Origin: Bacteroidales bacterium
Lineage (GTDB): Bacteria > Bacteroidota > Bacteroidia > Bacteroidales > F082
Reading direction: 5' to 3'
Assembly: GCA_023229245.1 (NCBI GenBank)
Contig: JALNZU010000006.1
Location: 1 to 64,000, forward strand
DNA: 64,000 nt
In this document: piece by piece, positions 52,704 through 61,583 of the stretch
How the letters are laid out: each line of letters opens with the position of its first letter
Numbering within the stretch: the first letter of the stretch is position 1
Made by a program: the position numbers and the translations under genes
The notes under the pieces: generated by a model
The model's database searches: none
What the model was told of the DNA's origin: nothing
The model's input: only the letters and a program-made list of their open reading frames with translations

Positions 52704-53840
52704 TTGAAGATTGCTGTTAATACTCGTCTTTTGTTACCCGATAAGTTAGAAGGTATTGGGTGGTTTACCTTTGAAACGCTACGACGTATTGTAGCCTCAC
52801 ATCCTGAGGTGAAGTTTTATTTTTTGTTCGATCGAAGTCCTGATCCAAGCTTTATATTTGGTCCTAATGTAGAGGCGGTAGTGTTGAAACCGCCGGCTCG
52901 TCATCCTTTTTTATATGTGATATGGTTTGAATGGGCTGTCAAACGTGCATTGGATAAGATACAGCCTGATCTTTTCCTCTCGCCCGATGGATACCTTAGC
53001 TTAGGTAGCACTATTCCCTCATTATCAGTGCTTCATGACCTGAATTTCGAACATTTTCCCGACGACTTGCCTCTGTTGGCCCGGTGGCATTATCGAAGCT
53101 TCTTTCCGCGTTATGCCCAAAAGGCTGCTCGTATTGCTACTGTGTCAGAGTTTTCGAAACAAGACATCATACAGCAGTATGGTGTACCTGCCGAAAAGAT
53201 TGATGTCGTATATAATGGAGCCAATGAGTTATTTTCTCCATTGACGATTGAGGAGCAGCAAGCTGTACGCCAGCGTTATAGTGAGGGGTATCCGTATTTT
53301 TTGTTTGTAGGCGCTTTGCATCCACGTAAAAACTTAGTACGCTTGTTTCAGGCTTTTGACTTATACCGCAGCCAAAGCAACCAGCAGGTGAAACTGCTGA
53401 TAGTAGGCGAGAAGATGTTTCGAACCAAGGCTATCAGCCAAACGTATGAAGGCATGACATATAAAGATGAGGTGTTGTTCTGTGGTCGTATGGGTACCAG
53501 CGAGCTGCATAAGATCACCGCTTCTGCTTTGGCTATCACTTATGTGTCTTATTTCGAGGGGTTTGGTATCCCTATCGTTGAAGCGTTCCGGTGTGGCGTA
53601 CCGGTAATCACTTCTAATGTTACTTCTATGCCGGAGGTGGCAGCAGAAGCAGCTCTGTTGTGCGACCCCTATAGCGTTGAATCTATTGCAGAAGCGATGG
53701 AAACTATGGCAACAGATGCAGAACTGCGTAATCAGCTTGTTGAAAAAGGAATGGAACGAAGCCGTATCTTTACATGGGATGCGGCTGCCCAACGACTGTG
53801 GAACAGCATCTCAAAGGCATTGACACAATCCAAAAAATAA
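52704..53840 (+). CDS. GT4-family glycosyltransferase
   Basis: The 379-residue GT-B enzyme begins KIAVNTRLLLPDKLEGIGWF. SVLHDLNFEHFP lies in the acceptor domain and YFLFVGALHPRKNLVRLFQAF starts the donor domain. The E-x7-E motif sits in YFEGFGIPIVEAFRCGVPVI. No ATG precedes the conserved start; TTG codons at 52695, 52698 and 52704 are available. I use 52704, which gives the family-like N-terminus. The donor and acceptor sugars are unknown. It faces away from the Wzx/Wzz cassette and is followed by purD. Confidence 0.88.
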   Translation: MKIAVNTRLLLPDKLEGIGWFTFETLRRIVASHPEVKFYFLFDRSPDPSFIFGPNVEAVVLKPPARHPFLYVIWFEWAVKRALDKIQPDLFLSPDGYLSLGSTIPSLSVLHDLNFEHFPDDLPLLARWHYRSFFPRYAQKAARIATVSEFSKQDIIQQYGVPAEKIDVVYNGANELFSPLTIEEQQAVRQRYSEGYPYFLFVGALHPRKNLVRLFQAFDLYRSQSNQQVKLLIVGEKMFRTKAISQTYEGMTYKDEVLFCGRMGTSELHKITASALAITYVSYFEGFGIPIVEAFRCGVPVITSNVTSMPEVAAEAALLCDPYSVESIAEAMETMATDAELRNQLVEKGMERSRIFTWDAAAQRLWNSISKALTQSKK

Positions 53841-53845
53841 CGCGT

Positions 53846-55138
53846 ATGAATATTTTATTGCTTGGATCAGGAGGACGTGAACATGCAATGGCTTGGAGAC
53901 TTCAACAATCGGAGGCACTGCATAAACTCTATATTGCACCCGGCAATGCAGGCACTTCAGAATTAGGCGTCAACCTGCCGGTAGATGTCACTGATTTTGA
54001 ACAAATCCGACACAATATCATAGAAAAAGATGTCCAGATGGTTGTAGTAGGGCCTGAACAACCTTTGGTAGATGGGATAGCCGATTTTTTTCTCAACGAC
54101 CCTTTGCTGCAATCTATTCCTGTGATAGGACCTACGGCAGCCGGTGCCCGATTGGAAGGGAGCAAGGCTTTTGCAAAAGCGTTTATGCAGCGACATCAAA
54201 TTCCAACAGCACGTTATATAGAGGTTGATAGTGATAATTTAGAATCAGGACTTGAGTTTTTACGGCTGATGCAACCACCATATGTGTTGAAAGCTGATGG
54301 ATTGGCTGCCGGTAAAGGGGTGTTGATCATTGATGATTTGACAGAAGCGGAAAAAGAATTACAACTGATGCTGAGTGGTAAGTTTGGTTTAGCCAGCCGG
54401 AAAGTCGTAGTGGAAGAATATCTTACTGGTATTGAACTGTCCGCATTTATAATAACCGATGGGATACATTACAAAATGTTGCCCTCGGCAAAAGATTATA
54501 AACGAATAGGGATCAGTGACACTGGCCCCAACACTGGTGGTATGGGTGCCGTCTCGCCTGTGCCCTTTGGCGATAAGACCTTTCTTGAAAAGGTGGAAGA
54601 ACAAATTGTAGTACCAACCATTAACGGACTGAGATCGGAAGGGATACTTTATAAAGGATTTTTGTTTTTTGGCCTGATGAACGTGAAAGGTCAGCCATTT
54701 TTGATTGAATATAATGTCAGGCTTGGCGATCCGGAAGCAGAATGTATACTGCCGCGTATCACTACCGACTTTGTGGAGTTGCTGCAATCAACGGCTACAG
54801 GCGAATTAAATAGTCTGAAGCTGCAAACTGATGACCATGCCGCAGTTACGGTGATGTTAGTTTCAGATGGATATCCTGGTGAATATACCAAAGGGAAACA
54901 AATCACTGGTCTGGAAACACTTACCAATTGTGTGGCCTTTCATGCAGGAACCTCAATAGATATTGAAACAGGTACACTAAAGACAAATGGTGGAAGGGTC
55001 ATAGCAGTTACGGCTATGGGGTATGGAATAGAAGAAGCCAAATGGTTAGCCATGCAAAACGCACAAAAGATTCAGTTTGAAGGAGCTTATTACCGGACAG
55101 ATATAGCCGATGACTTATTGAACTATAGCTCCTTATGA
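53846..55138 (+). CDS. purD: Phosphoribosylamine-glycine ligase
   Basis: The 430-residue ATP-grasp enzyme makes GAR in purine synthesis. The N-terminal MNILLLGSGGREHAMAW, VVGPEQPLVDGIADFF, ADGLAAGKGV, PNTGGMGAVSP and YNVRLGDPEAECILPRI motifs are all present. The ATG at 53846 lies five bases after the glycosyltransferase stop; a longer frame from 53774 lacks family resemblance before it. The DUF6427 gene begins one base after the stop. Confidence 0.97.
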   Translation: MNILLLGSGGREHAMAWRLQQSEALHKLYIAPGNAGTSELGVNLPVDVTDFEQIRHNIIEKDVQMVVVGPEQPLVDGIADFFLNDPLLQSIPVIGPTAAGARLEGSKAFAKAFMQRHQIPTARYIEVDSDNLESGLEFLRLMQPPYVLKADGLAAGKGVLIIDDLTEAEKELQLMLSGKFGLASRKVVVEEYLTGIELSAFIITDGIHYKMLPSAKDYKRIGISDTGPNTGGMGAVSPVPFGDKTFLEKVEEQIVVPTINGLRSEGILYKGFLFFGLMNVKGQPFLIEYNVRLGDPEAECILPRITTDFVELLQSTATGELNSLKLQTDDHAAVTVMLVSDGYPGEYTKGKQITGLETLTNCVAFHAGTSIDIETGTLKTNGGRVIAVTAMGYGIEEAKWLAMQNAQKIQFEGAYYRTDIADDLLNYSSL

Positions 55139-55139
55139 C

Positions 55140-56129
55140 ATGCTGATTCGTTTTTTTCGATCCGGCTTTTTTATTCATCACCTTGTGATCATTGCAACGG
55201 CATTGCTTCTTTGGCTGCCGGCTTTGATACGGCCAAGCCCGCCTATAGAGTTAAATTGCTGGCAGCCGATCTACGACTGGCTAAGCACATTGCTGCTTCC
55301 TTATCCGCTGATATCAACTGTATTGGCTTTTCTGCTGATGCTGATCAGTGCGTTGTATCTGAATAAGGTATTAGCCGAGAATGGGATCATTGGCAGAAGC
55401 GCCACAGCAGCGGCTTTTGTGTTTGTCATCCTAACTGGTTGGGAACAACAACAAACTATGTTTAGTCCAATCTGGATAGCACTGCCATTGCTGATTTATT
55501 TAGTGTCATTGTTCTTTGGGATGTATGAGACGAACGATAATGAGTCAGCAATATTCAAAGCAACAATGGTGGTAGCCGTTCTGAGCATGATTTCATTTCC
55601 ACTGATAGTGCTATGGCTGTGGGTGTATGTGGCTTTGCTCATTATGCGCATTAGTAAGACCAATGAATGGATTATCCCGCTTACAGGTTTGTTGCTGCCT
55701 TATTTTTTATTGGCGTCGTATTTTTTTCTGAAAAACAAACTACTTTTTGAGACACAGTTATTTACAACATTTATAGACGGTCTTACTCTGGGTTTTGCTG
55801 TCAGTCCTAAACTGCTTCCACTACTGATCAGCTTGTTACTAATTGTTTTACTGATCCATTCGATGGTGATAGTAGCTTCTCCGGTATCCGATCATGGGAT
55901 TTTTATGCGCAAGAAAAAAGCGATCTTGAATGCGTTGATCTTTTTTAGTATCCCAATGCTGTTCTTTGAAGAAAATATGTGGTTAGATTTTCAGATAATT
56001 TTCATACCCATTACATCCTATATTGGATTTAGCTGGATGCTATACAAACGATTTTTCTGGCCACAGTTGTTGATCATTTTATTGTTTGGCGTAGCGGTTA
56101 TCAATCAGTATAGTTATTTGTTTCAATGA
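55140..56129 (+). CDS. DUF6427 family membrane protein
   Basis: The 329-residue protein is almost wholly hydrophobic, with about nine to ten predicted helices. It begins MLIRFFRSGFFIHHLV, and segments such as LNKVLAENGIIGRSATAAAF match the Bacteroidota family DUF6427. The function is unknown. It starts one base after purD and overlaps rnhB in an ATGA arrangement, so it is translated as part of purD-DUF6427-rnhB. Confidence 0.75.
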   Translation: MLIRFFRSGFFIHHLVIIATALLLWLPALIRPSPPIELNCWQPIYDWLSTLLLPYPLISTVLAFLLMLISALYLNKVLAENGIIGRSATAAAFVFVILTGWEQQQTMFSPIWIALPLLIYLVSLFFGMYETNDNESAIFKATMVVAVLSMISFPLIVLWLWVYVALLIMRISKTNEWIIPLTGLLLPYFLLASYFFLKNKLLFETQLFTTFIDGLTLGFAVSPKLLPLLISLLLIVLLIHSMVIVASPVSDHGIFMRKKKAILNALIFFSIPMLFFEENMWLDFQIIFIPITSYIGFSWMLYKRFFWPQLLIILLFGVAVINQYSYLFQ

Positions 56130-56707
56130 GTCATTTATCAGCATTTTTTCGTTCGGGATGTGTTGAAGCCGGCTTGGATGAGGCCGGGCGGGGTTGTTTG
56201 GCGGGTCCTGTGGTAGCTGCCGCCGTCATATTGCCGTCCGATTTTGATCATCCCCGTTTGAACGACTCCAAAAAACTAAGTCCTGCCTGCCGTATGGAAC
56301 TCAGACAACACATTCAAATCCATGCCATTAGCTATGGGATAGGACTGGCATCGGTAGAAGAGATAGACCGCATCAATATACTTCATGCCACCTTCTTAGC
56401 TATGCACCGCGCCTTGAAGCAGTTGAGTGTAACACCAGAGCTGTTGCTGATCGATGGAAACCGATTTCATAACCAAAGCCAGATACCCCATACCTGTATC
56501 ATTGGTGGTGATGCAAGATACCAAAGCATTGCGGCAGCTTCTATCATTGCTAAGGTAGAACGCGACCTGTTGATGGAACAGCTTGATAGAAATTTTCCCG
56601 AGTACAACTGGAGACAAAACAAAGGCTATCCAACCATAGCTCATAAACAAGCTATAGCAGCCTACGGAAGAAGCATCCATCACCGACTAAGCTTTAAAAC
56701 CGGCTAA
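56126..56707 (+). CDS. rnhB: Ribonuclease HII
   Basis: The 193-residue enzyme removes ribonucleotides and RNA from RNA-DNA hybrids. LDEAGRGCLAGPVVAAAVI holds the catalytic Asp18-Glu19. LNDSKKLSPACR, LLIDGNRFH and GDARYQSIAAASIIAKVERD supply the remaining acidic residues. The length is typical. It overlaps the DUF6427 gene by four bases. Confidence 0.96.
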   Translation: MSHLSAFFRSGCVEAGLDEAGRGCLAGPVVAAAVILPSDFDHPRLNDSKKLSPACRMELRQHIQIHAISYGIGLASVEEIDRINILHATFLAMHRALKQLSVTPELLLIDGNRFHNQSQIPHTCIIGGDARYQSIAAASIIAKVERDLLMEQLDRNFPEYNWRQNKGYPTIAHKQAIAAYGRSIHHRLSFKTG

Positions 56708-56860
56708 CAGCTCAGGATAAATTTATGATAGAGTTGCAGGGTCGCTGCAAAAAGTGAGGAATGATATCAAGCTTTATAGCTGATAAATCATATAAGTTGC
56801 AAGCAACAACAGAATTTTGAGTAATTGCATACAGGGTAATCTCAAACCCCTGTAAAACCG

Positions 56861-56868
56861 TATCTTTG
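56861..56868 (+). promoter_or_regulatory. -7 promoter box of the DUF3352-like gene
   Basis: TATCTTTG matches TAnnTTTG and ends 27 bases before the ATG at 56896. This supports that start over the ATG at 56866, which lies within the box. Confidence 0.5.
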
Positions 56869-56895
56869 AAACTCTGTTTAATTTGTTGTCTGGGT

Positions 56896-59568
56896 ATGAG
56901 CAAGAAAAAATCTGTTGCGATTATCTTTATAGCTGTTATACTGCTTGGTGCGGCTTCATTTCTTTATTTTACAAGCAGTCCGGTTCGTTCGGTGGCAGAG
57001 GTATTGCCTTCGGATGCACTACTTGTGGTTGAATCAACAGGTACCGGCCCTTTATGGCAAAAGCTCAAACAACAGACTGCCTTTTGGCCTGATTTGATCC
57101 GAATAGAGGAGATCGAACGCTTTGATGATCAACTAAAATTAGTTGATAGTATTTTGGATGTAGAAGCGTCTGTTGTCTATGAGCGATTGTCGGAGCTGCC
57201 TATGGCTTATGCTTTGTATCGCGAATCCGACAGCTATCAGGGGGTGTTGATAATCCGAACCGATCGTGTGCTCAAACTGTACGAGCTGCGTGAACAGATC
57301 GCAAAACGGTATGCCAACCGGATTCAATGGGCTGAACGAAAAACCGAGGGAATTAAGTCGGTACTGTTGGTTGATAAAAAGTTAAACACTCATTTTCATT
57401 TTACTATACATTCAGGATTTTTTGTCGGTAGTTTTGATAGGCAACTGTTTGGAACGGTTGTAAGGCAATTTGGTCGTAGCGATGGTCTGGCTGCCGACAG
57501 CAGTTATATACGTTTGAGTGCTACCCGTGCGATGCAGGCCGACGGATATATGTGGTTGGACTATGAACTATTATCTGAATTGGCAGCTGAACATGCGTCA
57601 ACGCCTTATATGTCGGGGGCTGCAAAAGGCCCATCTTCTATTGCTGCTTCTAGCCTGTTTGATATATCAGTGAAACCGAATGAACTTGTTTTAAATGGGT
57701 TGAGTCAGCCCTCTTCCCATCCTTTTTCGCAGGCTTTAAGTCGGCAGCAAGGGATAGAGATGCGTATAACAAAGGTGGTACCGTCTAACACGCGCCTGCT
57801 TTTGCAAATTGGATCGGATGCTATGGCAGAATTCTGTCAGGAATGGATTCCCAACACTCAAAGACAACAGCTTGAGAAAAAATATGCGTTGGATTTTCAG
57901 AACGGGTTTATTGCCAATCTTAGTGAGATAGCTTTAGCCATGCAATATCGGTCGGGCAGGCAGGAGAGTTTTTTTGCAGCATATGTCCATCATAAGGCAG
58001 GCTTGTCCGCTTTTCTTGTCCAACTGACCCGAAGCCTTAAGGGTAGCTTGATTAGCACCGAACCGCTTCAAGGAAGTATACCGGCCGAATTTCTGTTACA
58101 GGAATTGTTCGGACCTATATTCAATCCTTTAAAAGGATTTTATTTTATGTTGCTTGATGATTTTTTGGTCATAGCCGAAAGTGCTGAAAAGCTTCAAGAG
58201 ATTGGGGTATGGTACAGGCAGGGACGTACCTTGGCTCAGAATGATAACTTCAAGCTGTTTTCCAACTATTTAGCTGATGCCTCCAACTGCATGTTATATG
58301 TGAATCTGCGTGAAGGATCAGATATATTATTGCCTATGTTGGGCAGCAGCTTAACCTATTTTTTAAACCATCATGCAGACCATCTGAAGGATTTTGAGGC
58401 GTTTGCCATACAATTTGCCGGTACAGGAGAGTTGCTTTATACCAATTTTGTCTTAAAATATAACCCGGACTACAAAGAAGAGAGCCTGATAGGATGGCGT
58501 ACTTGTCTGCAAGCTCCCATGCGGTCGCAGCCTTATCCGGTAGATGACCATAGCTCGAAAAATAAACAAATTATAGTGTTCGATCAGCAAAACACCATTT
58601 ATTTTATTGATGCAGATGGAAATATACTATGGAAAAGACAACTTCAGGAAGAGCTTGTTGGAGATGTGTTTACGGTCGACTATTATCAAAATGGGAAGCT
58701 GCAATATTTGTTTGCAACGACCAATCATATTCATTTGTTAGATCGTACCGGCAATTATGTGGGTAATTATCCTGTCAAGCTTCGTTCGCCGGCTACAAGT
58801 GGGCTTAGTGTGATGGATTATGACGGCATCAGAGAGTATAGGATATTGGTGAACTGTGCCGATAAGCATACGTATAATTATGAGATCACCGGGAAGGAGG
58901 TAAAAGGGTGGGCCAGGCCTAAAAGCATGGAAATGGTTACCCAGGCTGTAGAGCATTTGGTGGTAGGTGGTTTGGATTACCTTATCATAACAGATATACA
59001 GGCTAATATACGTATTGTGGATCGTCGTGGCATCAGTCGCATCCAATTACGTGGTGAACCAAATAAAAGCAAGTACTCAGGTTTTTATGTCAATCGCACC
59101 AATTCAAAAGGGATAATACTGACTACCGATAAAAACGGGAAACTGTTGTATATCAACGCTGCGGGCGTGTTGTCAAGGACTGATTTCGGAGATTTCAGCG
59201 AAGAACACTATTTTTTATATGAAGATATTACCCAAAACCGTTCCTACGATTTTATTTATTTGGATGATAACCGGCTGCGTGTGTTTGACCGCTTTAAAAA
59301 GCAAATCTTTAGTCATGATTTCAAAAACGCAATTCACTATCCTCCTAAGTTATTCACTTTAAAAAATGGGAAACGGCTGTTAGGGGTCTTAGATGAAGAC
59401 GCCGGTGAGATATATCTGATCGGTCAAAATGGAAAAATTTCCATTAGCTCTGATATAAAAGCTAGCACAGCTTATACTGTTACGAGCCTGAAACAAAATG
59501 AGACAGTCAATTTGTTGACCGGTTTGGATGGATGTGTGGTGAATTATGAGTTGGATGGTGGGCAATAA
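56896..59568 (+). CDS. DUF3352-like membrane-anchored protein with C-terminal propeller-like domain
   Basis: The 890-residue protein has one N-terminal membrane helix (AIIFIAVILLGAASFLYF, residues 8-25). A long mixed domain (about 30-540) follows, including LPSDALLVVESTGTGPLWQKL, reminiscent of DUF3352 and related Bacteroidota proteins. From about 560 to 880 it has propeller-like repeats of the PQQ type (IDADGNILWKRQLQEELVGD, LLDRTGNYVGNYPVKL, IVDRRGISRIQL, VFDRFKKQIFSHDF). No catalytic motif is seen. It has its own -7 box, and no gene around it suggests a pathway. Confidence 0.72.
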   Translation: MSKKKSVAIIFIAVILLGAASFLYFTSSPVRSVAEVLPSDALLVVESTGTGPLWQKLKQQTAFWPDLIRIEEIERFDDQLKLVDSILDVEASVVYERLSELPMAYALYRESDSYQGVLIIRTDRVLKLYELREQIAKRYANRIQWAERKTEGIKSVLLVDKKLNTHFHFTIHSGFFVGSFDRQLFGTVVRQFGRSDGLAADSSYIRLSATRAMQADGYMWLDYELLSELAAEHASTPYMSGAAKGPSSIAASSLFDISVKPNELVLNGLSQPSSHPFSQALSRQQGIEMRITKVVPSNTRLLLQIGSDAMAEFCQEWIPNTQRQQLEKKYALDFQNGFIANLSEIALAMQYRSGRQESFFAAYVHHKAGLSAFLVQLTRSLKGSLISTEPLQGSIPAEFLLQELFGPIFNPLKGFYFMLLDDFLVIAESAEKLQEIGVWYRQGRTLAQNDNFKLFSNYLADASNCMLYVNLREGSDILLPMLGSSLTYFLNHHADHLKDFEAFAIQFAGTGELLYTNFVLKYNPDYKEESLIGWRTCLQAPMRSQPYPVDDHSSKNKQIIVFDQQNTIYFIDADGNILWKRQLQEELVGDVFTVDYYQNGKLQYLFATTNHIHLLDRTGNYVGNYPVKLRSPATSGLSVMDYDGIREYRILVNCADKHTYNYEITGKEVKGWARPKSMEMVTQAVEHLVVGGLDYLIITDIQANIRIVDRRGISRIQLRGEPNKSKYSGFYVNRTNSKGIILTTDKNGKLLYINAAGVLSRTDFGDFSEEHYFLYEDITQNRSYDFIYLDDNRLRVFDRFKKQIFSHDFKNAIHYPPKLFTLKNGKRLLGVLDEDAGEIYLIGQNGKISISSDIKASTAYTVTSLKQNETVNLLTGLDGCVVNYELDGGQ

Positions 59569-59604
59569 TTGCTGATTATCGGATGATGACCTACGCATTG
59601 AAAG

Positions 59605-60936
59605 TCAGATGCTTTTCTTGATCCAGTTTCCTTTTTTCAGATACAGATAGGACAATCCGGTCAGTATGATCCCATATAATATTTCTGTGGTCCAGGCTAC
59701 AGTTACGTTGGCGTGCAGTAAATGTACCACAACAAAGACATAGCCTACATATACTGTAAGCACTACTGCTTCGATCAGGAATGAAACATTTGTTTTACCT
59801 GTCCCCATCACTCCGTTGAAAAGTATATTGCCTGAGGCTAAAAAGATGGCGCTGATACCTATTACTTTAAGTGGTGAAATACTTTGGCTGATCAGGTTTA
59901 CATCATTGGTATAGATCATCAGTATTGATCGGGGGAAGACCAGGCTCGCAGTAACGAGCAGTGCCACACCAGCAATAGCCATTATTTCTATGCGCCTGAG
60001 CAACAGGAAGATTTTCTCCGGATGTTTCATTCCGATCAGATAACTTACCATTGAGTTAGCTGCGGAGGCGAAGCCCCATATGGGTATCATCAGCACTATA
60101 TATACGCTTCGGATGATGTTGGAAACAGCAAGTGCCTGCTCACCTAATTTTTCTACAAAAAGAAAAAACGTAAACCAAACCCCAAACGAAAAGAAATTTT
60201 GCACCATAATAGGAACGGATAATTTTGAGTTGCGTTTGAACAATTGTGAGTTGAACTTTTTGAATTGATACAACCCATATTCTTTGTGATGCCGTTTGTA
60301 TCGTACGTACAGCATGAGATACACAAAAGTTATCATCTCGGCCAGGGTAGATGCCAAAGCAGCGCCTTCGACGCCCATCTCGGGGAATCCAAAATTTCCG
60401 AAGATAAGGGCATAATCCAAGAAGATATTTACCGATGCCATGATAAGCGTGCTCCATGTGATGATCTGTGTCTGGGCAATACCTATGTAAAATGCTCTGT
60501 AGAGTATTTGACCAACAGCGAAAAAAATCCCGTACATACGGTAGTTGACAAAACGTACCGAAGCGTCATACACCTGATCAGATCCCACCACATACCTAAG
60601 GATAGGATCGGCTGCCCACAGCATCACCAAAAAGCTGGCTACAGCCAAAGGTGCCATGAAATAGATGGCATGATCGAATGTCTTACCTATCTGCTCTGTC
60701 CGGCCTTCGCCAAAACGCCTTGAAATAATGATTTGAGTGCCTGTTCCAAATCCCATGGCAACAGTAAACAGTATCAGGTAAAACATGCCGCCCAATGCTG
60801 ATGCTCCCAATTCAATCTCACCAACACGCCCTAAGAAAGCAGTATCGGTTACATTGATGAGATTTTGTGCCACACTACCTAAGATGATAGGATAGGCAAT
60901 ATTCCAAATGCGGGTATAACTGATGTTGATAGACAA
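59605..60936 (-). CDS. MATE-family efflux transporter
   Basis: The 443-residue protein has twelve predicted helices with the family-like NVTDTAFLGRVGEIELGASALG, AQTQIITWSTLIMASVN and a repeated half. It resembles NorM/DinF-type exporters of cationic drugs or metabolites. The reading frame starts at TTG (60936), 19 bases after a -7 box, with no ATG upstream. It is separated from yqeY by a terminator and converges on the DUF3352-like gene. Confidence 0.9.
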   Translation of the reverse strand: MSINISYTRIWNIAYPIILGSVAQNLINVTDTAFLGRVGEIELGASALGGMFYLILFTVAMGFGTGTQIIISRRFGEGRTEQIGKTFDHAIYFMAPLAVASFLVMLWAADPILRYVVGSDQVYDASVRFVNYRMYGIFFAVGQILYRAFYIGIAQTQIITWSTLIMASVNIFLDYALIFGNFGFPEMGVEGAALASTLAEMITFVYLMLYVRYKRHHKEYGLYQFKKFNSQLFKRNSKLSVPIMVQNFFSFGVWFTFFLFVEKLGEQALAVSNIIRSVYIVLMIPIWGFASAANSMVSYLIGMKHPEKIFLLLRRIEIMAIAGVALLVTASLVFPRSILMIYTNDVNLISQSISPLKVIGISAIFLASGNILFNGVMGTGKTNVSFLIEAVVLTVYVGYVFVVVHLLHANVTVAWTTEILYGIILTGLSYLYLKKGNWIKKSI

Positions 60937-60955
60937 GGCGATAAGAAAAAGTGTG

Positions 60956-60963
60956 CAAAGATA
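60956..60963 (-). promoter_or_regulatory. -7 promoter box of the MATE transporter gene
   Basis: TATCTTTG followed by C on the minus strand matches TAnnTTTG and lies 19 bases before the TTG start codon at 60936. Confidence 0.5.
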
Positions 60964-61053
60964 CGAGCTAAACTGATGATAGAATTACTAGAAATGTATT
61001 CGATATAAGCTGATCAGAAAACGGTTTGATCCTGTGATTCAACGGTAGGGACG

Positions 61054-61093
61054 AGAAAAAATGTAGCTGTCCCGAAAAAACGAAGACAGCTAC
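61054..61093 (-). terminator. Terminator after ftsA-ftsZ-yqeY
   Basis: The nine-base arms GTAGCTGTC and GACAGCTAC (61063-61093) enclose a 13-base loop. On the minus strand they are followed by ATTTTTTCTC. It ends the ftsZ-yqeY transcript. Confidence 0.8.
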
Positions 61094-61120
61094 CGGTTAT
61101 CCCCCATTAAAAACCAATTA

Positions 61121-61573
61121 TTACCTTAGAAACATTTTTATTATTGTTGCAAGAGTTTGATTATCAGCTTTTCCAGCTGTCTTCTGTTTTGCTAATCCCA
61201 TCACTTTTCCCATATCTTTTATGGTAGTAGCGCCTGTTTCGTCTATGAGTTGTTTGACAAGGGATTTTATTTCTTCTTCAGTCATCTGCTCGGGCAGATA
61301 CGACTCTATGATCGTTGCCTGATAGGTCTCCTCCTCAGCTAAGTCAGCTCTATGTTGCTGATTGTATATTTCGGCTGATTCGCGTCTTTGCTTGACGAGC
61401 TTTTGCAGCAGTTGCAGTTCTACCGATTCAGGAATGATCCCACTGATCACGTCTTTTCCGGTTTTTTCGAGCAACAAAGCCGCTTTGATAGCTCTTAGTG
61501 CTTCTAACTTACGCATATCTTTTGCAAGCATAGCCTGCTTCATATCTTCATTGATTCTTTTTTCAAGTTCCAT
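61121..61573 (-). CDS. GatB/YqeY domain-containing protein
   Basis: The 150-residue protein matches YqeY over its length: an N-terminal helical part with LEKRINEDMKQAMLAKD and LRAIKAALL, and a C-terminal GatB-tail-like domain with ITDMGKVMG-type segment TIKDMGKVMGLAKQKTAGKAD. The exact function is not known, although the fold is shared with the tRNA amidotransferase B subunit. It begins ten bases after ftsZ and is probably co-transcribed, a common arrangement in Bacteroidota. Confidence 0.92.
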   Translation of the reverse strand: MELEKRINEDMKQAMLAKDMRKLEALRAIKAALLLEKTGKDVISGIIPESVELQLLQKLVKQRRESAEIYNQQHRADLAEEETYQATIIESYLPEQMTEEEIKSLVKQLIDETGATTIKDMGKVMGLAKQKTAGKADNQTLATIIKMFLR

Positions 61574-61583
61574 ATATTATGTG

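Noticed and set aside
60265..60723. 152-codon open frame on the plus strand within the MATE gene
   Set aside because: Antisense shadow of a clear transporter gene; the cysteine- and histidine-rich composition is not like a real protein here.
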